A stretch of 64,000 bases of DNA. It comes from Thalassorhabdus alkalitolerans (GTDB lineage: Bacteria; Bacillota; Bacilli; Bacillales; Marinococcaceae). Below the pieces are notes generated by a model. That model was not told the DNA's origin and searched no databases. It was given only the letters and a program-made list of their open reading frames with translations. Location of the stretch: NCBI RefSeq assembly GCF_042656585.1, contig NZ_JBHSPG010000023.1, one strand, 5' to 3'. A program made the translations under genes and the position numbers. Positions 7,677 through 17,681 of the stretch are shown one piece after another. Every line of letters begins with the position of its first letter. Positions within the stretch are counted from its first letter, which is position 1.

Positions 7677-10600
7677 ATGAGCAGGTTACAAAACATCAAA
7701 AAGGTATTGGTAGCAAACAGGGGCGAAATTGCAATACGTATATTCCGTGCTTGCACAGAATTACATATTCGCACAGTAGCGGTCTATTCTAAAGAAGACA
7801 CAGGGGCATATCACCGCTACAAAGCTGATGAAGCATACTTAGTAGGAGAAGGAAAGAAACCCATCGATGCTTATTTAGACATTGAAGGGATTATTGAAAT
7901 TGCCAAGGCAAACGGCGTCGATGCCATTCATCCAGGCTACGGGTTTTTGTCTGAAAACCTGGAGTTTGCTAAACGATGCAAGGAAGAAGGGCTTATTTTT
8001 ATAGGGCCGGAAACGGAACATCTGGAAATGTTTGGAGATAAAGTGAAAGCAAGAGAAACTGCTATAAAGGCAGAGATTCCTGTTATTCCAGGCAGTGACG
8101 GCCCTCTGGAAAGCTTTGAGGAAGTAAAGAAATTTTCTGATGAGCACGGATTTCCTTTTATTATCAAAGCTTCCCTTGGCGGAGGCGGACGGGGCATGCG
8201 TATTGTCCGCAGTCCTGAGGCCCTTAAAGACGCTTTTGAAAGAGCAAAATCTGAAGCGAAATCCTCCTTTGGAAATGATGAGGTATACGTAGAAAAGTTT
8301 ATTGAAAACCCTAAACATATAGAAGTTCAGATTTTAGGAGACAAAGACGGCAATATCGTTCATTTGTATGAACGAGACTGTTCTGTTCAAAGGCGGCATC
8401 AAAAGGTAGTGGAAGTGGCGCCAAGTGTTTCTTTGTCTGAAAATGTACGTGAAAAAATTTGTGAAGCTGCTGTTAAACTGTCCAAAGACATTAACTATGT
8501 CAATGCAGGGACTGTAGAATTCCTGGTTAATCCAGATGGTGAGTTCTTCTTTATTGAAGTGAACCCAAGAATCCAGGTGGAGCATACGATTACAGAAATG
8601 ATCACCGGAATTGATATCGTCCAGAGCCAGCTCCACATTGCGGATGGGAAATCTCTTCATGGAAAAGAGCTGGGAATCCCTAAGCAGGAGGATATATATA
8701 CCCATGGTTATGCCATTCAATCTCGGGTAACAACTGAAGACCCAAGCAATAACTTCTTCCCTGATACAGGGAAGATTATGGCGTACCGTTCGGGTGGAGG
8801 CTTTGGAGTCCGTCTGGATGCCGGGAACGGTTTTCAAGGGTCGATCATTACGCCACACTATGATTCCCTGCTGGTTAAAGTCTCTACATGGGCTCTTTCC
8901 TTTGACGGGGCAGCAGTGAAGATGCTCCGGAATCTAAGAGAATTTCGAATTCGGGGCATAAAGACCAACATTGAATTTCTTGAAAATGTTGTCCAGCATG
9001 AAGCTTTTTTAACTGGAGAGTATGATACTTCCTTTATTGATACTACTCCGGAACTATTTGTCTTTCCGAAAAGAAAAGACCGGGGAACGAAAATGCTTAC
9101 CTTTATTGGCGAAACCATTGTAAATGGCTATCCAGGGCTGGAAAAAGAAAAGAAGCCAATCTTTGATAAGCCCCAGGTTCCTAAGGTGAAGTACAGTGAA
9201 CCTGTTCCACCGGGAACAAAGCAGATTCTGGATGAGCGCGGGCCGGAGGGGCTGGCGGACTGGGTCAAAGAGCAAAAAGAAGTTCTGTTAACAGATACAA
9301 CGTTTAGAGACGCTCACCAGTCGTTGCTTGCCACAAGAATCAGGACCCAGGATTTAAAACAAATTGCAGAGCCTACAGCACGTATGCTTCCGAATCTTTT
9401 TTCCTCAGAAATGTGGGGGGGAGCTACTTTTGATGTGGCCATGCGTTTTCTTCACGAAGATCCATGGGAAAGACTCATTATGCTGCGGGAGAAAATGCCT
9501 AATGTACTGATGCAAATGCTCCTGCGAGCATCCAATGCTGTCGGTTACAAGAACTATCCCGATAACGTCATTAAAGAATTTGTTGATAAATCAGCAAGTG
9601 CCGGAATAGATGTCTTCCGGATATTTGATTCCTTAAACTGGATTGAAGGAATGCAGCTGACCATAGATGCTGTACGGGAAAGCAACAAAATCGCAGAAGC
9701 TTCAATTTGTTATACAGGGGATATTCTTGATTCTTCAAGAACAAAATACGATCTTGGTTATTACAAAAACCTTGCTGGAGAGCTTGAAAAATCAGGTGCT
9801 CATATCCTTGGCATTAAAGATATGGCTGGCCTTCTTAAACCGGAAGCAGCCTATCAGCTTATCAGCGAGCTTAAGGAAACCATTGATATCCCTATTCACC
9901 TTCATACACATGATACGAGTGGAAACGGTATTTTTACGTACTCCAAAGCGATTGAAGCCGGAGTCGATATTGTAGATGTAGCGGTAAGCTCCATGGCAGG
10001 ACTGACGTCACAGCCAAGTGGAAACAGCTTGTACTATGCGTTAGCAGGAAATGAACGACAACCGAACATTGACGTAAAAGCCGTAGAAGAATTGAGTGAG
10101 TTCTGGGATTATACTCGGAAATATTATCAAGGCTTTGAAAGTGGAATGAATTCACCTCACACGGAAGTATACGAACATGAAATGCCTGGGGGACAGTACA
10201 GCAACCTTCAGCAGCAGGCAAAGGCCGTAGGGTTAAAGAACCGCTGGAATGAAGTGAAAAAGATGTATCGCCAAGTAAATGATATGTTTGGGGACGTTGT
10301 GAAGGTGACCCCTTCATCCAAAGTAGTAGGTGATATGGCTCTTTATATGGTCCAAAACGATTTGACCGTAGATGATATATATGAAAAAGGTGAATCACTG
10401 GACTTTCCTGACTCGGTGATTGAATTTTTCCAGGGATTTTTGGGACAGCCTTATCAGGGTTTTCCAAAAGAACTGCAAAATATTATCCTTAAAGGCAGAA
10501 CAGCTATTATCAACCGTCCAGGTGAAAACATGGACCCGGTCAGCTTCCATGAAATGAAGGAAGAGCTGTACCATAAACTAGAAAGACAGGTAACAAGCCA

Positions 10601-11126
10601 TGACATGCTGTCTTATGCTTTATATCCGAAAGTGTTTATGGATTTTGAGCGGTTCCGCCAGCAATTTGGCGATGTAACAGTCCTTGATACTCCTACTTTC
10701 TTTTACGGTCTTCGTCTTGGTGAAGAGATAGAAGTGGAAATTGAACAAGGAAAAACATTAATTGTAAAACTTGTCTCCATCTCAAAACCCCAGGACAATG
10801 GAAACCGGATCGTTTATTTTGAATTAAATGGTCAGCCGCGAGAAGTGGTGATAAAAGACCAAAATGTAAAAACGGCGGCTTCAGTACGCCCAAAAGCAGA
10901 TAAGAGCAGTGAAAATCAAATCGGAGCTTCCATGCCTGGCACTGTGATTAAGGCTCTCGTAGCAAAGGGAGAAAAGGTCAAAAAAGGCGACCATTTAATG
11001 ATTACAGAAGCAATGAAAATGGAAACAACAATCCAGGCTCCGTTTGATGGTGAAGTAAAGGAAATCTATGTTGAAAATGGAGATGCCATAGAATCTGGAG
11101 ACCTGTTAATTGAGTTAAAAAATTAA
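7677..11126 (+). CDS. pycA: Pyruvate carboxylase
   Basis: A 1149-residue biotin enzyme that carboxylates pyruvate to oxaloacetate (anaplerosis). Domains in order: biotin carboxylase with ATP-grasp (about 1-450; the GGGGRGMR glycine loop and EVNPRIQVEH are visible), carboxyltransferase TIM barrel (about 530-800; TTFRDAHQSL, HLHTHDTSG), allosteric linker, and the biotinyl domain with AMKM, biotinylated Lys near residue 1114. I choose ATG 7677 because AAGGAGG ends at 7670, which gives proper spacing; the ATG at 7671 would have none. Biotin comes through BioB, and DarB, a known partner in B. subtilis, is encoded 19 kb downstream. Confidence 0.97.
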   Translation: MSRLQNIKKVLVANRGEIAIRIFRACTELHIRTVAVYSKEDTGAYHRYKADEAYLVGEGKKPIDAYLDIEGIIEIAKANGVDAIHPGYGFLSENLEFAKRCKEEGLIFIGPETEHLEMFGDKVKARETAIKAEIPVIPGSDGPLESFEEVKKFSDEHGFPFIIKASLGGGGRGMRIVRSPEALKDAFERAKSEAKSSFGNDEVYVEKFIENPKHIEVQILGDKDGNIVHLYERDCSVQRRHQKVVEVAPSVSLSENVREKICEAAVKLSKDINYVNAGTVEFLVNPDGEFFFIEVNPRIQVEHTITEMITGIDIVQSQLHIADGKSLHGKELGIPKQEDIYTHGYAIQSRVTTEDPSNNFFPDTGKIMAYRSGGGFGVRLDAGNGFQGSIITPHYDSLLVKVSTWALSFDGAAVKMLRNLREFRIRGIKTNIEFLENVVQHEAFLTGEYDTSFIDTTPELFVFPKRKDRGTKMLTFIGETIVNGYPGLEKEKKPIFDKPQVPKVKYSEPVPPGTKQILDERGPEGLADWVKEQKEVLLTDTTFRDAHQSLLATRIRTQDLKQIAEPTARMLPNLFSSEMWGGATFDVAMRFLHEDPWERLIMLREKMPNVLMQMLLRASNAVGYKNYPDNVIKEFVDKSASAGIDVFRIFDSLNWIEGMQLTIDAVRESNKIAEASICYTGDILDSSRTKYDLGYYKNLAGELEKSGAHILGIKDMAGLLKPEAAYQLISELKETIDIPIHLHTHDTSGNGIFTYSKAIEAGVDIVDVAVSSMAGLTSQPSGNSLYYALAGNERQPNIDVKAVEELSEFWDYTRKYYQGFESGMNSPHTEVYEHEMPGGQYSNLQQQAKAVGLKNRWNEVKKMYRQVNDMFGDVVKVTPSSKVVGDMALYMVQNDLTVDDIYEKGESLDFPDSVIEFFQGFLGQPYQGFPKELQNIILKGRTAIINRPGENMDPVSFHEMKEELYHKLERQVTSHDMLSYALYPKVFMDFERFRQQFGDVTVLDTPTFFYGLRLGEEIEVEIEQGKTLIVKLVSISKPQDNGNRIVYFELNGQPREVVIKDQNVKTAASVRPKADKSSENQIGASMPGTVIKALVAKGEKVKKGDHLMITEAMKMETTIQAPFDGEVKEIYVENGDAIESGDLLIELKN

Positions 11127-11136
11127 ACACTGTGAG

Positions 11137-11164
11137 AAAGGCAGCAGATGATTGCTGCCTTTTT
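11137..11164 (+). terminator. Terminator after pycA
   Basis: The stem AAAGGCAGCA / TGCTGCCTTT has a 6-nt loop and ends in a T-run. Confidence 0.85.
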
Positions 11165-11203
11165 GCTTACAGTGAACGAGAAGATTCAGGAGTGTGACTG
11201 AGT

Positions 11204-12364
11204 GTGGAAATACGAAAAATGAAAACAAGTGAAATAGATCAAGTAATGGAGCTTGGCCAATTTGCCTTTCAATTAGAAATGAACAGTGAAGAGCTGGAAG
11301 AACGCAAAAAATTTATTAACCCAGAAAACGTGTGGGTGGCAGCAGGAGAAGATGAAATCTACAGTAAACTAACCATTCTTCCTATGGAAGTATATATCGG
11401 GCCACATAAACTTTCTGCCGGTGGAGTCTCCGGGGTGGCGACCTGGCCTGAAAAAAGAAGAAACGGGCTTGTCAGTCAGCTTCTTGCAGCTTCATTAAAA
11501 GACATGAAGGACAGAGGGCATATTTTGTCTTTTTTGTACCCTTTTTCTATTCCTTTCTATAGAAAGTATGGCTGGGAGCTCTCTGCTGATACAAAAAAAT
11601 GGACAATTCCCAAAGAAAAACTGCCAATTCCTGATGGGAAATCAACAGGTACAATAAAGAGATTAGCAAAAGAAGACTGGAAGGAGCTGAACACCATCTA
11701 CCAATCTTTTGCCCAACACTATGCAGGGGCTATTGAGAGGACAGAAGATTGGTGGAAACAATTTGTGTTCAAAAGAAAAAAAGGACAGATAGCAGTCTTT
11801 ACAAACTCAGAGGGGAAAGATGAAGGGTATCTTATCTATCAGGTTAAAGAAAGAACCCTTACCGTACATGAGTTTGTGCATACTACGAATGAGTCCAGGG
11901 AAGGATTATGGAATTTTCTTGCAAACCATGATTCCATGATTGATGAAATGGTAATGAAGGCTGCCATAGATGATCCGTCCCGTCTTCTTCTTGTAAACCC
12001 TCACATAAAGGAGGAGCGGGAATCCTATTTTATGGGAAGAATTGTGGATGTGTTTTCGTTGCTTCAAACGTACCCGTTTATAAAGAAAGGGGCAGCTGTT
12101 ATCCATGTAACGGATAACTTCTGCTCTTGGAATGACGGTTCTTTTAAGGTTGAGGTGCATGATCCGGGAGAAAACCTCGTAAGGAGAGTGGAACAAGGCA
12201 AGGGGGTAGCATGCACGATTAATACCCTCTCTTCCGTTCTGATGGGCTATACATCTGTGGAAGATGCAGTAAATGCCGGTTTACTAACAGGAGACGAAGC
12301 AGAAATCAGAGGATTCAAAGCCATGCTTCCTCCTCTTACACCTTTTTTATATGATTTCTTTTAA
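11204..12364 (+). CDS. Eis-like GNAT N-acetyltransferase
   Basis: A 386-residue protein of the Eis family. The N-terminal GNAT domain carries SGVATWPEKRRNGLVSQLL (about 74-92), the acetyl-CoA loop. A second GNAT-like region follows, and the C-terminal SCP2-like domain ends in PPLTPFLYDFF, as is usual for Eis, where the terminal carboxylate takes part in catalysis. Mycobacterial Eis acetylates aminoglycosides and proteins; the substrate here is unknown. GTG 11204 lies about 10 nt after AGGAG. It sits between pycA and ctaA, where B. subtilis has no such gene as I recall. Confidence 0.85.
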   Translation: MEIRKMKTSEIDQVMELGQFAFQLEMNSEELEERKKFINPENVWVAAGEDEIYSKLTILPMEVYIGPHKLSAGGVSGVATWPEKRRNGLVSQLLAASLKDMKDRGHILSFLYPFSIPFYRKYGWELSADTKKWTIPKEKLPIPDGKSTGTIKRLAKEDWKELNTIYQSFAQHYAGAIERTEDWWKQFVFKRKKGQIAVFTNSEGKDEGYLIYQVKERTLTVHEFVHTTNESREGLWNFLANHDSMIDEMVMKAAIDDPSRLLLVNPHIKEERESYFMGRIVDVFSLLQTYPFIKKGAAVIHVTDNFCSWNDGSFKVEVHDPGENLVRRVEQGKGVACTINTLSSVLMGYTSVEDAVNAGLLTGDEAEIRGFKAMLPPLTPFLYDFF

Positions 12365-12410
12365 ATAATGAAGTATTTGGAAATAATGTCACTAGGCATG
12401 GTATTCTTAC

Positions 12411-12435
12411 AAAAAACCCCCTCAAGGAGGGGGTT
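12411..12435 (-). terminator. Terminator of ctaA
   Basis: A G/C-rich hairpin AACCCCCT / AGGGGGTT with the T-run on the minus strand. Confidence 0.8.
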
Positions 12436-12459
12436 CAACTTATTTAGGAGACATTTAAG

Positions 12460-13365
12460 TCATATACTCGGCTTTCTGGTTGAAATCATAACCATATAGC
12501 TTAGTACTGTAAATAAAAGTGAAATGATCATAGCGTGGAAAAGAGCGGGTGTCAAATAACTGTCTGCAAATAAAATGGAAACACCTGCGGTTATTTGCCC
12601 GATCACCAGAATAAATGCCAGAATACTTGACCATAAAATAGCTTTTGAGCCGCTGTAATGCTTGATGGCAAGAATCATTAATATAAGCAGGAAGACAAAT
12701 AGAAGCATCCCAAAAATTCTATGAGCAAAATGAATGCCGATCTCATACCCGATCGAACCGCTCATATCCGGTATGACCTGGCCATTACACAGCGGAAACC
12801 CCTGACAAGCATATGTAGCTTCGGAATGCTTAACGTAGGCTCCGGTGTAAATGGCTGCATAACAATACGCCAATACGAAAATTAAATAATTACGGAATCC
12901 TTTTGTGACCTGGGGAGCAGGTGAACGGCGTCCGTCTTCAAAGGCAAGTACGGTTAACAAGACAACAGTAGCAAAGGAAATGGCAGAAATTCCGAAATGA
13001 AGGGCCAGAACGATGTCAGAATGTCCCCATACTACGGCAGCAGCGCCCATAAGACCCTGGAAAATAATAAATAAAACAGCCATAATTGCCATGAATTTTG
13101 TTTCCCTAATGTGCGGGATTTTTTTCCATGCCCAGAAGGCTAATATAATAACCATGATTCCTAAAAGGCCCGATACAAGCCGGTGGCTGTATTCTATGAT
13201 GGTTTCAACAGCAGGAGAGGTCGGCACAACTTCCCCAAAGCAAAGGGGCCAGGTTGACCCGCACCCATCGCCTGATTCTGTTTTTGTCACCAGGGCACCT
13301 TGTAAAAGGACAATTAACATCCCGATTGATGTAATGACCCCGTAAATTTTTAACCCTTTATTCAA
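12460..13365 (-). CDS. ctaA: Heme A synthase
   Basis: A 301-residue integral membrane protein with about eight hydrophobic segments; it oxidises the heme O methyl group to make heme A for the caa3 oxidase. Conserved histidines occur in EYSHRLVSG (near 57), ALHFGISA, HFAHRIFG and ALFHAM. Two cysteine pairs (GDGCGSTWPLC and CQGFPLC) match the CtaA extracellular loops. I use TTG 13365, which follows AGGGGTG with 6-nt spacing and yields the usual MNK opening; the GTG at 13374 overlaps the ribosome site. It is divergent from ctaB, as in B. subtilis. Confidence 0.95.
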   Translation of the reverse strand: MNKGLKIYGVITSIGMLIVLLQGALVTKTESGDGCGSTWPLCFGEVVPTSPAVETIIEYSHRLVSGLLGIMVIILAFWAWKKIPHIRETKFMAIMAVLFIIFQGLMGAAAVVWGHSDIVLALHFGISAISFATVVLLTVLAFEDGRRSPAPQVTKGFRNYLIFVLAYCYAAIYTGAYVKHSEATYACQGFPLCNGQVIPDMSGSIGYEIGIHFAHRIFGMLLFVFLLILMILAIKHYSGSKAILWSSILAFILVIGQITAGVSILFADSYLTPALFHAMIISLLFTVLSYMVMISTRKPSI

Positions 13366-13747
13366 GGTATTCACCCCTAAATCTGTATTTATAACAACAC
13401 GAAAACTACCATTCTAATGGTATGAATATTGCAGGGAAAAGTCAATTTCCTAAAAATGAACTTTGATTGGAATTTAAGAAATGTGAAGAAACTGTGAAAC
13501 TTAGGAAAGTAATGAAACAAAAAAGATTTTAAGCTATAATGTCTGTAGTGCACAGTCAATGTGCCTTTTTATGCAAGGCAGCTGTTGTTCACAATAATGC
13601 TGGTTTCCTTAGGTGAAATAAAATTTTCATTTTCCTGCACCTTAGTTACTGATAAACTAGGTAAGGGCTTACTTCCTGCTTCATTTAGTTAACTACAACT
13701 GCAGGTTATAAGGAACTGATCGTAATTTTTAAGGGGGGTGAACGGAT
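13366..13747. other. ctaA-ctaB divergent control region
   Basis: This 382-bp region carries a likely ctaB promoter (13512-13540) and then a leader of about 200 nt. In the leader, CCTGC (about 13675) and GCAGG (about 13702) can pair, as can AGGTG and CACCT around 13613-13645, so the RNA may fold. I see no T-run terminator and no known riboswitch core. ResD or CcpA control is known for this locus in B. subtilis, but I could not assign a site by eye. Confidence 0.5.
13512..13540 (+). promoter_or_regulatory. Probable sigma-A promoter of ctaBCDEF
   Basis: A perfect TATAAT (13535-13540) lies 17 bp from a weak -35 (ATGAAA), about 200 nt upstream of ctaB. The weak -35 suggests need for an activator, which is inference. 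Confidence 0.55.
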
Positions 13748-14683
13748 TTGAGTAAGACAAACACGGTACTTGAGTCAACAAAGGTGCTGGAGCACCCGAA
13801 GGAGATAGTGACTGAAGACGCATCAGTGAAATCGTGGAAAAGTTATGTTACCCTTGCCAAAATGGGAATTGTCTCTTCTAATTTAATAACTGCTTTCGCA
13901 GGTATTTTCCTAGCTTCAGTGTATACAGGGTTCAGTTTGACTCAGAATCTACATATTCTGATACTTACGTTACTAGGGGCAGGACTTGTTATGGCAGGAG
14001 GTTGTACTCTTAATAACTATATTGACAGAGATATTGACCATTTAATGGAACGTACCAAAGATCGTCCAACTGTGAACGGTATGCCCGCAAGGAATGTTCT
14101 ATGGGCCGGTATTACCCAGTCGAGTCTTGGTATATTATTTCTGTTATTGGTAGAACCTGTAGCTGCCATTATTGGTATGATTGGTCTTTTTGTTTATGTT
14201 GTCCTTTATACAATGTGGACAAAGCGAACTCATTCTATTAACACGATTGTAGGTAGTGTCTCAGGAGCTGTGCCTCCTTTAATTGGGTGGGCCGCTGTAG
14301 ATCCAAGCCTTCATCATTACGCGTGGGTTCTCTTTGCCATTATGTTTATCTGGCAGCCGCCTCACTTCTTAGCATTGGCTATGAAGAGGGTGGAAGAATA
14401 CAGAAATGCAGGTATTCCTATGCTTCCAGTGGTAGCCGGGTTTAAAGTAACAAAAAGACAAATGGTAGTTTATGTAGCAGCCCTCATTCCAATCTCTTTG
14501 CTTCTTTATCCTTTTGGCTGGGTGTATACTACCGTTGCTGCTATACTAAGCATTGGGTGGTTCGCGTTAGGCATTTATGGGTTTAAGATGAAAGATGACA
14601 TTAAATGGGCACGTCTGATGTTTGTATATTCTTTAAACTATCTAACAATTTTGTTTGTGCTTATGGTCATTGTTCATATCTAA
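13748..14683 (+). CDS. ctaB: Protoheme IX farnesyltransferase (heme O synthase)
   Basis: A 311-residue UbiA-family membrane prenyltransferase that adds farnesyl to heme B to make heme O. The Asp-rich motif NNYIDRDIDHLMERT (about 95-109) and a second loop after TMWTKRTHSINTIVG are present, with about nine membrane segments. TTG 13748 follows AAGGGGGGTG. It is the first gene of the oxidase operon and supplies the substrate of CtaA. Confidence 0.95.
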   Translation: MSKTNTVLESTKVLEHPKEIVTEDASVKSWKSYVTLAKMGIVSSNLITAFAGIFLASVYTGFSLTQNLHILILTLLGAGLVMAGGCTLNNYIDRDIDHLMERTKDRPTVNGMPARNVLWAGITQSSLGILFLLLVEPVAAIIGMIGLFVYVVLYTMWTKRTHSINTIVGSVSGAVPPLIGWAAVDPSLHHYAWVLFAIMFIWQPPHFLALAMKRVEEYRNAGIPMLPVVAGFKVTKRQMVVYVAALIPISLLLYPFGWVYTTVAAILSIGWFALGIYGFKMKDDIKWARLMFVYSLNYLTILFVLMVIVHI

Positions 14684-14750
14684 GGATGATGACCATAATA
14701 CAAAGATAAATGTATGAAAACTAAAAAAGAAAGCGAGGTCTGATGATTCC

Positions 14751-15779
14751 ATGATGTGGAAATACTTATCAAGGTTTCTGCCTTTAACGGCACTGCTTTT
14801 GTTCCTGGCAGGCTGTGGTGAGCAGAGAATGACTGCCTTGGATCCAATGGGACCCCAGTCTCAATGGATTTTTGACAACATGATTTTGAGCTTGTATGTA
14901 ATGGCTCTTGTTATTATTGTTGTATTTGCCTTGTTCTTCATAGCTGTAGTGAAATTCAGAAAAAAACCTGGAGATAATGAAATACCTGAGCAGGTAGAAG
15001 GAAGCCATAAACTGGAGATTACTTGGACAGTTATCCCTATTTTATTACTAGTTGTTTTGGCTATTCCTACATTAACAGGTACGTTTCTTTTGGCAGATAC
15101 TGAGCCGGAAGAAGGAGATGAAGATGCGGTAGTCATTGATGTGACTGGTCATCAGTACTGGTGGCAGTTTGACTATGAGGAAGGCTTTACTGCTTCTAAT
15201 GATGTGTACATACCAGTTGGTGAAAAAGTAACGTTTAATCTTCATGCCAGTGATGTAATTCACTCATTCTGGGTGCCGGCACTCGGCGGTAAGGTGGACA
15301 ACCTTCCAGGAGTAGAGAACGCCTTATGGCTTGAAGCAGATGAACCAGGAGTATACATGGGGAAATGTGCTGAGCTTTGTGGTCCTTCTCATGCTCTGAT
15401 GGACTTTAAACTTATTGCTCTTGAAAGAGATGATTATGATGCTTGGGTAGAGAGCATGCAGGAAGATCCTGAAGAGGAACTTGAAGAAACAGTTGCTAAC
15501 CAGGGAAGAGAAGTTTTTGAAGACCAAGGATGTATTGGATGTCACGCGATCGGCGGTTCCGGTTCTGCAGCAGGTCCGACATTAACGAACTTTGGCGACC
15601 GTGAAACGATTGCCAACTACCTTGAAATGAATGAGGAAAACCTTGAGGCATGGATTCGTGAACCTCAAGCGTTAAAACAAGGCAACAATATGCCTGAATA
15701 TCCAGATATGCCACAGGAAGAAATGGATGCGCTTGTAGATTACCTTATGGAACTAAGCGTAATGGATGAAGAAGAATAA
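14751..15779 (+). CDS. ctaC: Cytochrome c oxidase subunit II, caa3 type (CuA plus cytochrome c domain)
   Basis: A 342-residue lipoprotein. The signal peptide ends in lipobox LAGC (Cys22); two membrane hairpin helices follow (about 45-68 and 88-112). The CuA domain has H171, then C206, C210, H214 and M217 within CAELCGPSHALM. The fused C-terminal cytochrome c domain has CIGCH (C261, C264, H265), with a distal Met likely in GNNMPEYP. This is the caa3 architecture that takes electrons through its own heme c. A strongly acidic linker (EEELEE) joins the domains, in keeping with an alkaliphile or halophile. Start ATG 14751; the next codon is also ATG. Confidence 0.96.
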   Translation: MMWKYLSRFLPLTALLLFLAGCGEQRMTALDPMGPQSQWIFDNMILSLYVMALVIIVVFALFFIAVVKFRKKPGDNEIPEQVEGSHKLEITWTVIPILLLVVLAIPTLTGTFLLADTEPEEGDEDAVVIDVTGHQYWWQFDYEEGFTASNDVYIPVGEKVTFNLHASDVIHSFWVPALGGKVDNLPGVENALWLEADEPGVYMGKCAELCGPSHALMDFKLIALERDDYDAWVESMQEDPEEELEETVANQGREVFEDQGCIGCHAIGGSGSAAGPTLTNFGDRETIANYLEMNEENLEAWIREPQALKQGNNMPEYPDMPQEEMDALVDYLMELSVMDEEE

Positions 15780-15805
15780 AATAATTTATAAAGGAGGTAA
15801 ACCCA

Positions 15806-17680
15806 GTGGCTAGTACAACTGCTGACACTCAGTCCAAAAGCGTTCTTTGGGACTGGCTGACCACGGTTGACCATAAGAAATTGGGTGTTTTATACCTGAT
15901 TGCCGGTACATTGTTTTTTGTACAAGCTGGTGTCATGGCGCTATTTATGCGTATTCAGCTTATGTATCCGGAAATGCAGTTTATTAGTGGTCAAACCTTT
16001 AACGAATTTATAACGATGCATGGTACCATCATGCTGTTTTTAGCAGCAACACCATTACTATTTGCGTTTATGAACTTTGTCATTCCGCTGCAAATTGGTG
16101 CTCGGGATGTGGCATTTCCATTTGTAAATGCCCTCGGTTTCTGGATCTTCTTCTTTGGTGGCTTGCTTTTAAGCTTGTCATGGTTCTTTGGAGGAGCTCC
16201 TGATGCAGGATGGACTGCATATGTTCCCCTGTCGACAAATGAATACGGCCATTTAGGTCTTGATTTCTACGTACTCGGACTGCAAGTAAGTGGTATCGGT
16301 ACATTAGTATCCGGTATTAACTTTGTAGTTACAATCATTAATATGAGAGCACCTGGTATGACAATGATGAGAATGCCATTGTTCTGCTGGACGTCTCTTA
16401 TTACATCTATCTTAATTGTATTTGCATTTACACCGCTTGCAGCTGGATTGGCCATGCTGATGCTTGAACGCTTGTTTGGCGGCCAGTTCTTTGCACCTGA
16501 CATGGGTGGTAACGTACTGATCTGGCAGCATATCTTCTGGATTTTCGGTCATCCGGAAGTATATATTCTTGTTTTGCCGGCTTTCGGTATCATTTCAGAA
16601 GTTATTCCAGCATTTTCTGGGAAACGACTGTTTGGTTACACAGCAATGGTATTTGCAACATTAATCATTGCGTTCTACGGTTTCATGGTTTGGGCTCACC
16701 ACATGTTTACCGTTGGTCTTGGACCAATTGCAAACTCTATTTTCGCGATTGCAACAATGGCGATTGCCGTACCTACAGGTATCAAAATCTTTAACTGGCT
16801 CTTTACGATGTGGGGCGGGAAGATTCGTTTTACAACAGCCATGCTTTGTGCGGCTTCCTTTGTACCGACATTTGTTCTTGGCGGTGTAACAGGAATTATG
16901 CTTGCCATGGCGCCTGTTGACCATTTGTATCATGATACTTACTTTGTTGTAGCTCACTTTCACTACATTGTTGTAGGTGGTATCGTTCTTGGTATATTTG
17001 CTGGTTTGTTCTACTGGTATCCAAAAATGTTTGGACATATGCTGAATGAAACGTTAGGAAAGCTCTTTTTCTGGGTATTCTATGTTGGTTTCCATTTAAC
17101 ATTCTTTGTTCAGCACATTCTCGGTCTTATTGGTATGCCGCGTCGTGTTTATACATTCTTAGAAGGACAAGGAATGGATTTTTATAACCTGATCTCTTCC
17201 ATTGGAGCTTTCATGATGGGTGCCGGTGTAATTATCCTTGTTATTAATGTGATTTACTCAGCATTTAAATCTGAGCGTGTTACTGTGGCAGATCCATGGG
17301 ATGCCAGGTCTCTTGAGTGGGCAACTAACACTCCGGTACCTGAGTATAACTTTGCACAAACTCCGCAAGTGCGTTCTTTAGATCCGTTGTTTTATGAGAA
17401 AATCCATGGTGATGGAAAGATGAAACCAGCAGAACCTCTGCAGGATATTCATATGCCAAACGGCTCAATCCTTCCATTTATCATAAGTTTAGGTCTCTTT
17501 ATCATGGGATTCGGCTTTATCATGTTTAATATGGACGTTCCAGATGTAGCAGCCATCGCTGTTACTGTAGCTGGTGGTGTAGTCACCTTTGGTGCTATGT
17601 TTGTCCGTTCCATCAAAGAGGATCATGGTTATCATATCCCAGTCGAGCGCGTGAAAGAGATAGAAAAGGAGGTAAGCTAA
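15806..17680 (+). CDS. ctaD: Cytochrome c oxidase subunit I
   Basis: A 624-residue heme-copper oxidase core. The low-spin heme ligand His72 lies in MHGTIM, the CuB ligand and cross-linked Tyr are H249 and Y253 in FGHPEVY, CuB ligands H298/H299 are in WAHHM, and H384/H386 in HFHY ligate the high-spin and low-spin hemes. About 14 membrane segments are present, including the extra C-terminal ones seen in Bacillus. GTG 15806 follows AAAGGAGG. ctaE begins 1 nt after the stop. Confidence 0.97.
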   Translation: MASTTADTQSKSVLWDWLTTVDHKKLGVLYLIAGTLFFVQAGVMALFMRIQLMYPEMQFISGQTFNEFITMHGTIMLFLAATPLLFAFMNFVIPLQIGARDVAFPFVNALGFWIFFFGGLLLSLSWFFGGAPDAGWTAYVPLSTNEYGHLGLDFYVLGLQVSGIGTLVSGINFVVTIINMRAPGMTMMRMPLFCWTSLITSILIVFAFTPLAAGLAMLMLERLFGGQFFAPDMGGNVLIWQHIFWIFGHPEVYILVLPAFGIISEVIPAFSGKRLFGYTAMVFATLIIAFYGFMVWAHHMFTVGLGPIANSIFAIATMAIAVPTGIKIFNWLFTMWGGKIRFTTAMLCAASFVPTFVLGGVTGIMLAMAPVDHLYHDTYFVVAHFHYIVVGGIVLGIFAGLFYWYPKMFGHMLNETLGKLFFWVFYVGFHLTFFVQHILGLIGMPRRVYTFLEGQGMDFYNLISSIGAFMMGAGVIILVINVIYSAFKSERVTVADPWDARSLEWATNTPVPEYNFAQTPQVRSLDPLFYEKIHGDGKMKPAEPLQDIHMPNGSILPFIISLGLFIMGFGFIMFNMDVPDVAAIAVTVAGGVVTFGAMFVRSIKEDHGYHIPVERVKEIEKEVS

Positions 17681-17681
17681 T

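Noticed and set aside
9667..9975. 102-codon alternative frame in pycA
   Set aside because: Embedded in the conserved carboxyltransferase domain of pycA; no initiation signals.
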